Positions 23,748 through 32,490 of a stretch of DNA of 35,259 bases are shown here, one piece after another. Within the stretch, counting starts at the first letter, position 1, and the number at the start of each line of letters is the position of its first letter. The position numbers and the translations under genes are program-made. The notes beneath the pieces were generated by a model. It saw nothing but the letters and a program-made list of their open reading frames with translations. It was not told where the DNA came from and made no database searches. The DNA lies in the IMG/VR virus record IMGVR_UViG_3300001748_000010, positions 1 through 35,259 of that record; one strand, given 5' to 3'. The DNA comes from a virus.

Positions 23748-24116
23748 TTATGCGTAGGGGCTATCGCCAAGTACACTTGTATCCCAAGCTGCCTTCAAGC
23801 TAGCAATGTCTGAAGCACTGTCGATTGCTGCTGCGGCGGGTGCATCACGCAAGGCATCCTTTGCTGTTGCAATAGCAGTTGTGCTGGTGCCAGCCTCTAG
23901 TGCCTTCATTAGCTCTACGTCTTTAGCCGCAAGCAATGGCGCACGAACTTCCCGAATTTTATCACGGAAGATTTCCTTTGCCTTAGTCATGTCCTCTGAA
24001 ATAACAGAGCCTGACAATGACCATGCACCACGAAAGTGACGGTCAGAAGGTACGGTTGCTGTAGAAGCATCAATCTGATTACCGTCCTTATCTACGATGT
24101 ATGTTGTTACTGCCAT
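23748..24116 (-). CDS. Putative tail-fibre chaperone-like protein (122 aa)
   Basis: The middle reads RHFRGAWSLSGSVISEDMTK, then helices KAKEIFRDKIREVR and AAKDVELMKALEAG. I associate this pattern with small phage fibre-assembly proteins: a W-x-L segment, then a KAK-x-R-D-IR-x-R-P/A-L-x-x-D-x-x-x-x-K-ALE helix. It lies directly downstream of the fibre genes, where chaperones are usual. The call is by memory of the pattern and by position. Confidence 0.55.
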   Translation of the reverse strand: MAVTTYIVDKDGNQIDASTATVPSDRHFRGAWSLSGSVISEDMTKAKEIFRDKIREVRAPLLAAKDVELMKALEAGTSTTAIATAKDALRDAPAAAAIDSASDIASLKAAWDTSVLGDSPYA

Positions 24117-24129
24117 TAGGTTTCTCCTC

Positions 24130-24603
24130 TTAGGCTGCTAAATCAGTGACTGTTAGTTCTTCAGTAATTTTCCAAGCGTTGCGCCACTCACGAGTGCTTG
24201 GTAACTGTTCTTTGCGGCAGATAACCAACTTGGGTTTGTTGCCTTCGTTCCAAGTCTGCCATACAGACTGTGGACAATCCTTCATTATTAAGTATTCAAT
24301 TGCTTCTTCTTCAGTCATTGCTTCAACAGGCTCTGTCTGATGCAGCAAGTAACCTCTTGTATGCTTCTTGAAGTCAGGTTGCGCCTCATCCTTTGCTAAT
24401 TCGTGGTAGACCCATACAGGTGGCAGGATACCGCCCTGCAATGCACACGCCATCCAGTTAGGGTCAGGCACAAGTATCTTGGCGCACTCATCAATGCTGT
24501 CCTCATAGACAACCCTATAATCTGACTGCACACCGTCTAGGTTTTCCTTTGCCCAGCATAGGCGGTCAAATAGGTGAGTGCCTTGAAACTTAGGTGTCTG
24601 CAT
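24130..24603 (-). CDS. Hypothetical protein beside tail-fibre genes (157 aa)
   Basis: It sits between the fibre-tip paralogues and the chaperone-like gene. It is a mixed alpha/beta protein rich in Trp and Cys, without a CxxC zinc pair (cysteines at WACAL, KDCPQ, VICRK). PDPNWMACALQGGILPPVWV and PKLVICRKEQLPSTREWRNA stand out. A role in fibre assembly is likely from context; family not known. Confidence 0.55.
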   Translation of the reverse strand: MQTPKFQGTHLFDRLCWAKENLDGVQSDYRVVYEDSIDECAKILVPDPNWMACALQGGILPPVWVYHELAKDEAQPDFKKHTRGYLLHQTEPVEAMTEEEAIEYLIMKDCPQSVWQTWNEGNKPKLVICRKEQLPSTREWRNAWKITEELTVTDLAA

Positions 24604-24986
24604 TATGCTAAGTCTCCAAATACATTGAGGGTCAATCTATCTGTATCTCTCAAAGCCACGTTTGGCACTAGCGCAACAATATCTATCGAAGATGAAGTAG
24701 GAGTTGTTCCAGATTGGAGGCTTACGCATGATGCCGTTGTGCCACCATCTCGCCCTACACCTGCATAAGAATAATCTCCATCCCCGAAAGCACTACTAAA
24801 GGCAACTCTATAGTTACCCGTTCCAAGGTCAGTCAGCCCCGATAAATTTAGGCTGTCACGCGCCGCGATTGTGCCTGTACCGTTAAAGTTTACCCAAGCC
24901 TTCGCACTACCATTAACAACGTAGTCCGTAGTGAGTGACCCTGCGGTTGAATGGGTCAAAGTATCCGCTGCGATTGTTCCAGCCAT
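24603..24986 (-). CDS. Tail-fibre tip-like protein C (third tandem paralogue, 127 aa)
   Basis: The third of three adjacent paralogues. Like the others it has an N-terminal strand (GTIAADTLTH), a KAWVNFNGTGT strand-turn and SGLTDLGTGNYRVAF, and it ends FGDLA. Phage fibre-tip domains with the KAWVNFNG / GTGNY pattern form beta sandwiches that bind the receptor. It starts on a TAATG overlap with copy B. Internal sequence has diverged strongly from the other two copies, which suits a switchable receptor-binding surface. Confidence 0.7.
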   Translation of the reverse strand: MAGTIAADTLTHSTAGSLTTDYVVNGSAKAWVNFNGTGTIAARDSLNLSGLTDLGTGNYRVAFSSAFGDGDYSYAGVGRDGGTTASCVSLQSGTTPTSSSIDIVALVPNVALRDTDRLTLNVFGDLA

Positions 24987-25348
24987 TATGCGAGGTCTCC
25001 GTGAATATTCACACCGATTGTTGTGATGTCACTAACAGTTGTACTTTCAGTGGTTATTCTACAATCAACAGCACTTGTTGTTTGTTCTGATAAAGTTGTT
25101 CCGTCTACTTGAAAGCGTCTGTTTTGATTGCCAGACCCAGTAGTAGCATAATAGCCATCACTAAAACTATTAGTGTAATTTAATGTAAACAGTCCAGTGC
25201 TTGTGTCCGTAATAGAGCTGATGTTGTTAGAACCTCTATTTGTATTATTTGTTTGGTCGTATAAAACCCAAACCTTCGCCAAGCCACCCATGACATCTGT
25301 TGATGAGCCAGTAAGACCAGCAATGTTTGTTACTTTTAATGTACTCAT
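24986..25348 (-). CDS. Tail-fibre tip-like protein B (second tandem paralogue, 120 aa)
   Basis: It shares the N-terminal STLKVTNIAG strand, the AKVWVLYDQT segment, ITDTSTGLFTLNYTNSFSDG and the final HGDLA with its neighbours. The start is an ATGA overlap with copy A. Compared with copy A the KAW motif is altered to KVW and the region after it is different. It is probably part of, or decorates, the adsorption fibre. Confidence 0.7.
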   Translation of the reverse strand: MSTLKVTNIAGLTGSSTDVMGGLAKVWVLYDQTNNTNRGSNNISSITDTSTGLFTLNYTNSFSDGYYATTGSGNQNRRFQVDGTTLSEQTTSAVDCRITTESTTVSDITTIGVNIHGDLA

Positions 25349-25707
25349 GCTAAGTCTCCTATAACTACAACTCTTTGTGGATTATCTGCATAAGCAGAAT
25401 TGTCAAACTGTAACGATTCTCCGTCTACTCTTGATGATGACACATTTGCAAAGAACAAACCATCTGGACTGGTACTATCGCCATTAGTTCCTGAACCTGA
25501 AAAAGAGGAATTAGTCATTGCGTTGGTGAAGTTAAACGCTTGTTTTCCAGTTGAGGTATCTCCTAAACTAGAAATATTAAAACTGTCTTGAAGAGTTGTT
25601 CCGTCAGCAGTAGTGTTTGCCCACGCTTTTGCCGCACTTTGCTTTGTCAGCGTAACCGGACTACTGCCATCACTCGCTACAATTGTATCTGCTTTGATTG
25701 TACTCAT
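25345..25707 (-). CDS. Tail-fibre tip-like protein A (first tandem paralogue, 120 aa)
   Basis: The ATG at 25707 is in a TAATG overlap with the fibre gene; an in-frame start at 25722 also exists. The protein has STIKADTIVASDG, AAKAWANTTADGT, ISSLGDTSTGKQAFNFTNAM and a terminal IGDLA. The pattern matches copies B and C. Positioned right after the fibre gene, it probably supplies the distal, receptor-contacting domain. Confidence 0.7.
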   Translation of the reverse strand: MSTIKADTIVASDGSSPVTLTKQSAAKAWANTTADGTTLQDSFNISSLGDTSTGKQAFNFTNAMTNSSFSGSGTNGDSTSPDGLFFANVSSSRVDGESLQFDNSAYADNPQRVVVIGDLA

Positions 25708-27065
25708 TATACCACCGTCCAAGTTTCACCAGTGCCGACTGTTACAGTCACACCAGTATTGATTGTGATTGGGCCAGCCGACATTGCGTTCTTGCCATTT
25801 GTAATTGTGTAATTTGTGGTCACTGTTTGCCCATTCTCATAGAATATCTGGTCAGAGCCACCGCCTGTTGCACCAGCCGAAATCCCTGTTAAAGATGAAC
25901 CGTCACCAGTGTAACTTGTTGCCGCAACAGTACCGGTTACTGTTATGCCTGTAGCTGTTGTTTCAATTTTTTTAGCATTGTTATGGTAGAGTTCAACCGC
26001 ACCATCATCAATAAATTTAGCAAGAGTTTCACCAGAACCATCAATGTTGAGAGTACCGGTTACGGCTACATGACCATCTGTACCGTCCCAATGAATTTGC
26101 AAGTCAGAACCATTACCAAACTTCGCCTTTACGTTGTCACTGAAAGACAAGTCACCGGATGTCTTCGTATCCGCTGCATCTGAACGAAGAAACTGTGAAC
26201 TGTCGATGGAATCTAGAGTTGCAGCATTACCGCCATTTGCAGACGTAATAAACCCGCTATCATTGTTGAAGCCGGAAATATTGATATTCCCTTTGGTTAG
26301 CTTCTTTTGATTACCGCCTGCATCGACTACAGCAAAGAAGTCACCGTCACCATCCGAAGTTGACGTGGTGAGTTCGTTTAGGTCTAGGGAAAGAGTGTGT
26401 GTAATCCCCTCACCCGAAGTAGCCCCGGTAGAGTCGATACCAGTACCACCAGTAATAGTACCAACGTAGTTTCCAGTCGTGTCGGTTCCCAGTGCAACAG
26501 AGTTAGCCTGAATCGTAGCTGTGCCTGTTACGTTGCCTGAACCGTCAAATGAAGCAGAGGTCCATACTACATCGCCAGTCATTCCAATGGTACGGCCTGT
26601 TGCAAGGGCGGTAGCCGTAGCAGCGTTGCCTGTAGTGCTTCCAGATGTCCCAGACACGTTTCCTGTCACATCCCCTGTTAGTGCAGCCGTTATTGTTCCG
26701 GCAGAAAAATTGCCACTTGCATCGCGGGAAACAATAGTGTTTGCCGTGTTTGCATTAGTGGCATTGGATGTAACTGTAAATGTTGCGCCTTCAGCACTTG
26801 CTGAACCAGACAGACCCACACCGCTTACCGCTCCGGTTGCAACGTAGTTGCCGGTTGTTTTCGTACCTAGAGCAACCGCGTTGTTGGCAATACCTGCTGC
26901 AGCAATCTGCGGTCCTTCCCCGGTTGTGCCATCGTGACTATGCCCCGAAGACGCATCAAATGCAGATTGAAGCGCATCAAACTCGCCGTCGAGGTCAGAA
27001 GCGTTGATTACGTTTCCGTCTGCTATATTGTTTGATGTGTCATTTCTGGTGTAACCTGTACCCAT
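25707..27065 (-). CDS. Tail fibre protein (452 aa)
   Basis: The N-terminus (GYTRNDTSNNIADGNVINA and following DLDGEFDALQSAFDASSGHSHDGT) is the standard virion-anchoring start of many marine podovirus fibres. The remainder is Thr/Gly/Ser/Asn-rich beta repeats (ATALATGRTIGMTGDVVWTS; VALGTDTTGNYVGTITGG), as in trimeric fibres. The C-terminal end (INTGVTVTVGTGETWTVV) is a beta-helix-like cap. No intramolecular chaperone or peptidase motif was seen. It adsorbs phage to the host, with the three small tip-like proteins downstream. Confidence 0.8.
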   Translation of the reverse strand: MGTGYTRNDTSNNIADGNVINASDLDGEFDALQSAFDASSGHSHDGTTGEGPQIAAAGIANNAVALGTKTTGNYVATGAVSGVGLSGSASAEGATFTVTSNATNANTANTIVSRDASGNFSAGTITAALTGDVTGNVSGTSGSTTGNAATATALATGRTIGMTGDVVWTSASFDGSGNVTGTATIQANSVALGTDTTGNYVGTITGGTGIDSTGATSGEGITHTLSLDLNELTTSTSDGDGDFFAVVDAGGNQKKLTKGNINISGFNNDSGFITSANGGNAATLDSIDSSQFLRSDAADTKTSGDLSFSDNVKAKFGNGSDLQIHWDGTDGHVAVTGTLNIDGSGETLAKFIDDGAVELYHNNAKKIETTATGITVTGTVAATSYTGDGSSLTGISAGATGGGSDQIFYENGQTVTTNYTITNGKNAMSAGPITINTGVTVTVGTGETWTVV

Positions 27066-27067
27066 AT

Positions 27068-28591
27068 TTATCTCCTACCATATGTGCCGTATTCTAGGGT
27101 TGCGGCATCGATGGTGAATACTGCGTCTGTGTTAAGCCCTGTTGTTTCGTACAGGATTGATACCGTAAAACCAGAGCCAACTGTCTGTACATCAAAAATA
27201 GCTTTTTGTTTGCTGCCAAATAGAGATGTACCAAATATACCTGAACCGTATGTAATAGATGCCCCTGCGCTTGTACTCAAGATTGAATCTGGCTGGGGGC
27301 TGGTTGGTTGGTCAAAGTCAAACTTTAAAGAGTATTCTAAGTCAAAATCGCCGTTAACATCTAGATACGTAGTGCCTTTATAAATTGTTTTGCGAACAGC
27401 CGGGTCATTTAAAGGGACGAACGGAGTTGCAAAAGTTGCGGGTATGTCAACGCCATCGAAACTATTGCCCTGCTCCATCTGATATACGTAACCATCTGAT
27501 GCAGCAAAATAGATTCTTTCCGCGAACCCGTCGTACTCACTAAATGTCACGAAGGCGTTAATGCCTCGCATGTCATTCCAAGAAATGCCTTCCTGCAATT
27601 GTGTGCCTGCTATACCTTTTGCTGCTTCGTTACTAAACGCAGAGTTGTATCCAAACAAACGATACTGACTCTTTTCCCGAATAACTGTGCTGCTAAATCC
27701 TCCCGGACTAGATGATATTAAATCAATCATTTCAGTCTGAATGGGTTTCGATATAACTCCCAAACTAAAGTCGCCTACGCGGTCCGTAGCAGAAAACAAA
27801 CGAAGGCCGTCGGGACCTAAGAAAACAACATCGCCGCCAATCTCTTGTATTGTGTCTGCTGCTACACAGCCCAAGTCACGTGACACAGGCTGAAGTTGAA
27901 AATCTGCGATACTGTTACCAACTAAGCGATTTATGGTGTTTTCACTAAATATAATCAACTGTTCGCGAAATACAATTAAACCAGTAATCGTATCAGCTAT
28001 GTTTATTATACCACCGCCGCTTGCACTTGTAAAGTCATCATCTTCATAGGGTGCAGAAAAAACGAGACTTTTGTCGTTTCCAAGAAAAACATGGTTCTTA
28101 AAATTGACGATATGGCTAGAACCGGATGTATCCGAAGGTAGCGAGGATAGCTGTTCGAAAGTTGTACCGTCAAAGCGAAACGGTTTACCCGTCCCATCCA
28201 CAATCATTAATTTATCGGTCCCATCTAAGTTGTACCTTAGAAATCGAAGTTTTCCAGAGCCACCTAAATTAACACCCGCGCTGCTATAGGTTGCGTTATC
28301 CGTTACCTGTGTCCAACCGGAACCTGTTGAAAAGAACAGGTCATCCCCTCTAGCTGCAAACACTTTATCATCATATCGGGTTATGCCGCGAACATTATCT
28401 GCATTAGTCAGAGCATTAGTATCAAACTTCTCAAACCCTTCGATACGACGATATCCACCAAAAACCGACGGTTCGAAATTACGAAGGATTCGTGCAGAAC
28501 CCGGAGCCTGAATACCTTGTTGGAACGGAGAAAGGTTTGTAATCAAACCACCCTTGAACTCAAAGGCATGTGTTTGCCAACGGTCAGGCAT
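27068..28591 (-). CDS. Tail nozzle or tubular protein B-like (507 aa)
   Basis: It comes straight after the adaptor gene (TAATG-type joint) and before the fibre, the usual podovirus order of adaptor, nozzle, fibre. The N-terminus (HAFEFKGGLITNLSPFQQGI and ILRNFEPSVFGGYRRIEGFE) and repeated beta segments (VFLGPDGLRLFSATDRVGDF; IYFAASDGYVYQMEQG) suggest a beta propeller, as in T7 gp12 or P22 gp10 nozzles. No enzyme motif. Assigned from order and composition. Confidence 0.6.
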   Translation of the reverse strand: MPDRWQTHAFEFKGGLITNLSPFQQGIQAPGSARILRNFEPSVFGGYRRIEGFEKFDTNALTNADNVRGITRYDDKVFAARGDDLFFSTGSGWTQVTDNATYSSAGVNLGGSGKLRFLRYNLDGTDKLMIVDGTGKPFRFDGTTFEQLSSLPSDTSGSSHIVNFKNHVFLGNDKSLVFSAPYEDDDFTSASGGGIINIADTITGLIVFREQLIIFSENTINRLVGNSIADFQLQPVSRDLGCVAADTIQEIGGDVVFLGPDGLRLFSATDRVGDFSLGVISKPIQTEMIDLISSSPGGFSSTVIREKSQYRLFGYNSAFSNEAAKGIAGTQLQEGISWNDMRGINAFVTFSEYDGFAERIYFAASDGYVYQMEQGNSFDGVDIPATFATPFVPLNDPAVRKTIYKGTTYLDVNGDFDLEYSLKFDFDQPTSPQPDSILSTSAGASITYGSGIFGTSLFGSKQKAIFDVQTVGSGFTVSILYETTGLNTDAVFTIDAATLEYGTYGRR

Positions 28592-29271
28592 TAAACAGAC
28601 CTTGCATATACATGCTCATTTACAAGAAGAGTTCGCATCTGCTTGATACCATCTTCAAATTTACGAAGAGCGATAGACGCAGACTCTAAATTGTCGCGAA
28701 ACATATAGGAGTGGTACATTGCACCATCTACAATTACGTGCTTAAACCGGAATGGGATAGTTGGCACATCATCGTAAACTTCTAAATCAGCAGGAAACAT
28801 AAAGAACTCGTATTCAATCGTGTATGCTGCGTCGGGCATAGGAGCAACAATAATATCCCCATCTTGAGAACGAACTACATATTCAGGTGCCTGACCTTTT
28901 GATGTGTCTGTTTCATATTCTTGGTCTATATATCGTGATATATACTCATCGTAACTCATTTGCTTTAGGAGTCTTGCAGACCCTACACCTAATGCTGTGC
29001 TACGAGCAAGACGAACCGTGTCAAAATCTGTATACTTGGCATTATCCGGCAAAGGATAGCGAAGTTCACCTGCGGTTAAAATAATATCATCTGTATTGTG
29101 ATTAAAAGGCCAACTAAAATGTTTTTGATTCACATCACGAACAGAGGAATTTACAGCATCTTTAATTTGTGAGTAAAAGCCTGTTGTCGATGCAAAGTTG
29201 CTAGATGTAAGTTCCGTTTCGTTGAGGCGGCGACAAACTTCGTTGGTTAAACTGAGGTAGTTATACGCCAT
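28591..29271 (-). CDS. Head-tail adaptor or tail tubular protein A-like (226 aa)
   Basis: The N-terminal helices (YLSLTNEVCRRLNETELTSS and FYSQIKDAVNSSVRDVNQKH) and the beta-rich centre match the architecture of small podovirus adaptors such as T7 gp11 and P22 gp4. These dock under the portal and hold the nozzle. The C-terminal helices contain MYHSYMFRDNLESASIALRK. Gene order before the nozzle supports this. Sequence similarity to named families was not tested. Confidence 0.6.
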   Translation of the reverse strand: MAYNYLSLTNEVCRRLNETELTSSNFASTTGFYSQIKDAVNSSVRDVNQKHFSWPFNHNTDDIILTAGELRYPLPDNAKYTDFDTVRLARSTALGVGSARLLKQMSYDEYISRYIDQEYETDTSKGQAPEYVVRSQDGDIIVAPMPDAAYTIEYEFFMFPADLEVYDDVPTIPFRFKHVIVDGAMYHSYMFRDNLESASIALRKFEDGIKQMRTLLVNEHVYARSV

Positions 29272-29591
29272 TAGTTCTTCTCCACTACACGGATGCGAAC
29301 TTCCTGTTCGCGAACAGTTGCATCACTCGCTGTCATACGGCACACAATTTTATAAGTTGTAAAGGCTGTACCGCTTCCCAGATAAATAGTAGCTATAGTG
29401 TTCGTGTTAGTGCGGCTAACTAACTGTAGACCATTTACAATCTGGCTATCTGACCACGTTTGTAACACACCATTCTCATCATATATTTTCCAAATAAGCG
29501 AAGAGATTGTGTCTGTATCTAAAGCCGGACCCCAGTTTATAGAATAATCTAACTGGTCATCCGGGTCTTTATCCTGCCATTTAAGAGACAT
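29271..29591 (-). CDS. Hypothetical beta-rich virion protein (106 aa)
   Basis: It starts on the end of the repeat-protein gene and overlaps the adaptor gene start by one base. It is an all-beta small protein (DYSINWGPALDTDTISSLIW ... VREQEVRIRVVEKN), like immunoglobulin-like decoration domains. The palindrome copy at 29306 encodes VREQ near its end. Structural role likely from position. Confidence 0.6.
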   Translation of the reverse strand: MSLKWQDKDPDDQLDYSINWGPALDTDTISSLIWKIYDENGVLQTWSDSQIVNGLQLVSRTNTNTIATIYLGSGTAFTTYKIVCRMTASDATVREQEVRIRVVEKN

Positions 29592-30925
29592 TATGCAGCC
29601 CTTCTTTGATTACTTGTTTCTTTTGGTTGGACAGTCACTACCCGGTCACGATTATACGCACTCGCTGCTCCTACGGCTACGGAACGTAATATCAAAGCTT
29701 CTGGAACAACATGCACTACATGTTTTCTATCGTATGCTGAAGCAACAAATACGGTTACAATTCCGGTTACTGTCACAGTTCCTATGGAAAAAGTGCCTAC
29801 AACTCCAGTTGGTGTAACACTGTTGCCAACACCCACAGAACCTATGGAGCCAGTACCTGCAACACCTGTTATCGTAACAGTATTACTAATACCTACAGAG
29901 CCTATTAAACCTGTGGCTGATACACTGGCTAATGCTTCAGTTGGTTTTTCGTTAACCGTGTTTACAAAACCAGTAGCTGATACTCCGGTTAATACCTTAG
30001 TGGCACCTAGTCTTGTTACTACTGTATTTACGGAACCAGTAGCTGATACTCCTGATAGTGTAATATTACTATCTGCTGTTACGTTAACAGCGTTAACAGA
30101 ACTTGTAGCAGATACTCCTGATAGTGTAATACTACTATCTGCTGTTATAGTAACAGTGTTAACAGAACCTGTTGCTGATACGCTTGCAAGCTTTTCCGTC
30201 AAGTTAACTTGTACAGAATTAACTACACCAGTGGCACCTACGCCAGAAGCAATAGTCTCACTAACATCTACTTCAAATCCACCAACTACTACTGGAGCAA
30301 TTGTTCCTGTAGAAGACACGCCTGTTAGTGTAATACTGCCATCTGCTGTTGTACTGACAGTGTTAACAACACCCGTAGCAGATACGCTGGTTATTGCTAC
30401 TCTAATACCTGTAGTAGTGTTAACAGTATTGACCGAACCAGTTGCAAAAACCCCTGTCAGTGTGGTGCTATTACCTATACCGACAGTATTGACAGAACCT
30501 GTAGCTGATACGCCTGTTAAAGTAGTAGTAGCATCCGCTGTTGTATTAACTGTGTTAACTACGCCTGTAGCAGAAACACCTGTTAACGTGGTGCTAGCAT
30601 CCGCTGTTGTACTGACAGTGTTAACTGTGCCTGTAGCAGATACTCCGGTCAGCGTAGTGTTGGCATCCGCTATTGTATTAACTGTGTTAACTGTGCCTGT
30701 AGCAGAAACACCTGTTAATGTAGTAGTACCATCTGCTGTTGTATTAACTGTGTTAACTGTGCCTGTAGCGGATACACCTACCAGTGCTTCACTAACATTT
30801 TCTGTAACAGAGCCTACAGACCCTGCGGCACCAACTCCAGTGTTTATAGTTACAAAGTATTCGCCATACCGTGCAGTGCCGTAGACACCAGTACCATAAT
30901 TAGCTTGGTTTAGGGTAACGGACAC
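29591..30925 (-). CDS. Surface protein with about 17 tandem 22-residue beta repeats (444 aa)
   Basis: After a short N-terminus (NQANYGTGVYGTARYGEYF) the protein is made of about 17 repeats of GVSATGTVNTVNTTADGTTT-like units, each near 22 residues. Variants are clearest at both ends (GVGAAGSVGSV, GVVGTFSIGTV). Two C-terminal copies of ASAYxRxxVVxV follow. Thr/Val/Gly repeats of this kind form beta solenoids or fibres. It could be a head fibre, tail appendage or adhesin. There are no cysteines or enzyme motifs. Repeat number could vary by recombination. Confidence 0.72.
   Translation of the reverse strand: MSVTLNQANYGTGVYGTARYGEYFVTINTGVGAAGSVGSVTENVSEALVGVSATGTVNTVNTTADGTTTLTGVSATGTVNTVNTIADANTTLTGVSATGTVNTVSTTADASTTLTGVSATGVVNTVNTTADATTTLTGVSATGSVNTVGIGNSTTLTGVFATGSVNTVNTTTGIRVAITSVSATGVVNTVSTTADGSITLTGVSSTGTIAPVVVGGFEVDVSETIASGVGATGVVNSVQVNLTEKLASVSATGSVNTVTITADSSITLSGVSATSSVNAVNVTADSNITLSGVSATGSVNTVVTRLGATKVLTGVSATGFVNTVNEKPTEALASVSATGLIGSVGISNTVTITGVAGTGSIGSVGVGNSVTPTGVVGTFSIGTVTVTGIVTVFVASAYDRKHVVHVVPEALILRSVAVGAASAYNRDRVVTVQPKETSNQRRAA
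29774..30838 (-). repeat. 66-bp tandem DNA repeat array (coding)
   Basis: The array encodes the 22-residue protein repeats. Units are most alike at 30480-30790, where phrases such as GTTAACTGTGCCTGTAGC recur nearly unchanged, and more diverged towards both ends. The opposite strand stays open for 366 codons across the same array, a by-product of the repeated codon pattern. Confidence 0.8.
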
Positions 30926-30938
30926 GGGGGTTTACTTT

Positions 30939-31376
30939 CTAAGCTATGCGAATTACAGCATTAGATGCGTCAGCAGCAGGAAATTCAATTGTTAAGTCAC
31001 CGGCAGTAGCAGAAACAGTTCCACCAAAGTCGATAACGGCAATTGCAGAGTTAGAGTTTGCTGTATTGTAGATAATACAACCATCAGTTGATATGGTTAC
31101 GTTTGAAAATACTTCATCAGTAAAGTCAACGATGGCAGTAGTACCGCTAACTGAAATAGACGCACCGTCTAAGACTTGTCCACCAGCAGAGTAGCCTGTA
31201 CCTGATGCTTCGTCTGAATTTCCTGTCACGTTTGAGTAGTTAGTTGTTGCAGCACCATAGGTTCCTGATGGGGACGCTTTGATGAGAGCAATTTTAAGTG
31301 AGTCTGTGTCTAAATCGTGTAAACCACCTAGAAGCTCAGACTTAAAGCTGGTACACATTGCAGTTGTGATTGCCAT
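30939..31376 (-). CDS. Virion protein, beta-rich (145 aa)
   Basis: It begins MAITTAMCTSFKSELLGGLHDL and continues with DSLKIALIKASPSG, a phrase common at the start of phage tail and head decoration proteins. Beta strands with Ser/Thr/Gly follow (GASISVSGTTAIVDFTDEVF). RBS-like TAAGGAG precedes the start. A decoration or tail protein from composition and context; exact role unknown. Confidence 0.62.
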   Translation of the reverse strand: MAITTAMCTSFKSELLGGLHDLDTDSLKIALIKASPSGTYGAATTNYSNVTGNSDEASGTGYSAGGQVLDGASISVSGTTAIVDFTDEVFSNVTISTDGCIIYNTANSNSAIAVIDFGGTVSATAGDLTIEFPAADASNAVIRIA

Positions 31377-31399
31377 TTGGTATTCTCCTTATAGGCAGT

Positions 31400-31738
31400 T
31401 TACAAGGAAGTTTCGAAAAACTCCTCAAGGGATATTGAAATATTTACGGAACTATTTGCGCTTGCAAGGCCCCTTAGTTTGTCACCACCGATTAAATACA
31501 AGGGGTAATCTGTAATCTGTAGTAACGAGTTTGCTGGCAGTTCTACTGTTTCAGCAAGAGTATAAAAAGTTGTGGTCGATGCTTCGTACCAATCTAAGCT
31601 AAACGTAACCAACGAACCAGAAGCATTGTTGATGTAGATGCTGTTGATGTCGGTTGTGAACCGTGTCGGAACCGTGTAAATATCTTGGTTGCTTGTGGTG
31701 AGTTCCAGAGCAAGGGTGCGTTTTTTACGTTCTGGCAT
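31400..31738 (-). CDS. Small beta-rich virion protein (112 aa)
   Basis: A basic start (MPERKKRTLALELTTSNQD) is followed by an all-beta core with a repeated aromatic pattern (VTFSLDWYEASTTTFYTLAE) and ISISLEEFFETSL at the end. This reads as a small beta barrel of the head-tail joining or decoration type, lying between two other beta-rich structural genes. Function inferred only. Confidence 0.58.
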   Translation of the reverse strand: MPERKKRTLALELTTSNQDIYTVPTRFTTDINSIYINNASGSLVTFSLDWYEASTTTFYTLAETVELPANSLLQITDYPLYLIGGDKLRGLASANSSVNISISLEEFFETSL

Positions 31739-31740
31739 CT

Positions 31741-32490
31741 CTAGTTCTCTATGTAAATGATATCGAAACTTGCTGCAACTCGTAGGTCAGCATTTGAACT
31801 GTCTGCTATCGCCCGAAACTCAATGTCTGTCTTTTCAGGAATTGGCTGTGGGCATGTGATATCCAAATGATATGAACCCTCGAACAAATCAAACTTATTT
31901 TGTGTGCGAAATACACCGTTAAGTTCACGAGTAAGCATACGTATTGTAGCTACTTTGTTATTTTGAACTGTAAAAGCTGTTGTATCTACTTGAAACAAAT
32001 AAGCTGTATAACCAGCAGGTACAGTCCACAAGGCCATCAATGTTTGTTGGTCAGCCGCTGAAATATATGCGTAGGTTGTGCCACCATTTGCAATTGTAAT
32101 GCTACCTGCAGACGCTGTTCCACTAGATACAAATGCACGGTAAACACGTAAAAAACTACCAGTAGTTGTTGCGGTTCCCGATGAATTTAGAGTTACTGTT
32201 TCAGATAACTCATTGTAACTTGCATCCACACCTTGAATGGTTACTTCGACATCTTCGTCTGTGGCACCCGAACTACTGGTTGCTGTCATGGTAACAGCAC
32301 TAGACGGATAAGCATACAAGCCGCCTACATCCCAGATAGTCTCTTCTGAGTCGTCAATGTCGCCGTTGTATCCAAACTTAAATACACGTTTGTGTCCGGC
32401 AATTAATCCGCGAGATACCTGCAAGAAGTATGGAAACGAACCTACACCACCACTAAACGTCATCACATTAGGATACGAGGTGATGGACAT
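31741..32490 (-). CDS. Beta-rich structural protein (249 aa)
   Basis: Contains Ig-like strand patterns (DEDVEVTIQGVDASYNELSE and TVTLNSSGTATTTGSFLRVY), then YAYISAADQQTLMALWTVPA and an IPEKTDIEFRAIADSSNADL C-terminal part. The VPAGYTAYL...TIRMLTRELNG region resembles receptor or appendage proteins of marine podoviruses. It is part of the same transcript as the neighbouring beta-rich proteins. Likely on the virion surface. Confidence 0.6.
   Translation of the reverse strand: MSITSYPNVMTFSGGVGSFPYFLQVSRGLIAGHKRVFKFGYNGDIDDSEETIWDVGGLYAYPSSAVTMTATSSSGATDEDVEVTIQGVDASYNELSETVTLNSSGTATTTGSFLRVYRAFVSSGTASAGSITIANGGTTYAYISAADQQTLMALWTVPAGYTAYLFQVDTTAFTVQNNKVATIRMLTRELNGVFRTQNKFDLFEGSYHLDITCPQPIPEKTDIEFRAIADSSNADLRVAASFDIIYIEN

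Noticed and set aside
29784-30884. 366-codon rightward ORF
   Set aside because: It is antisense to the 22-residue-repeat gene and its own repeats follow from the 66-bp array; no ribosome site.
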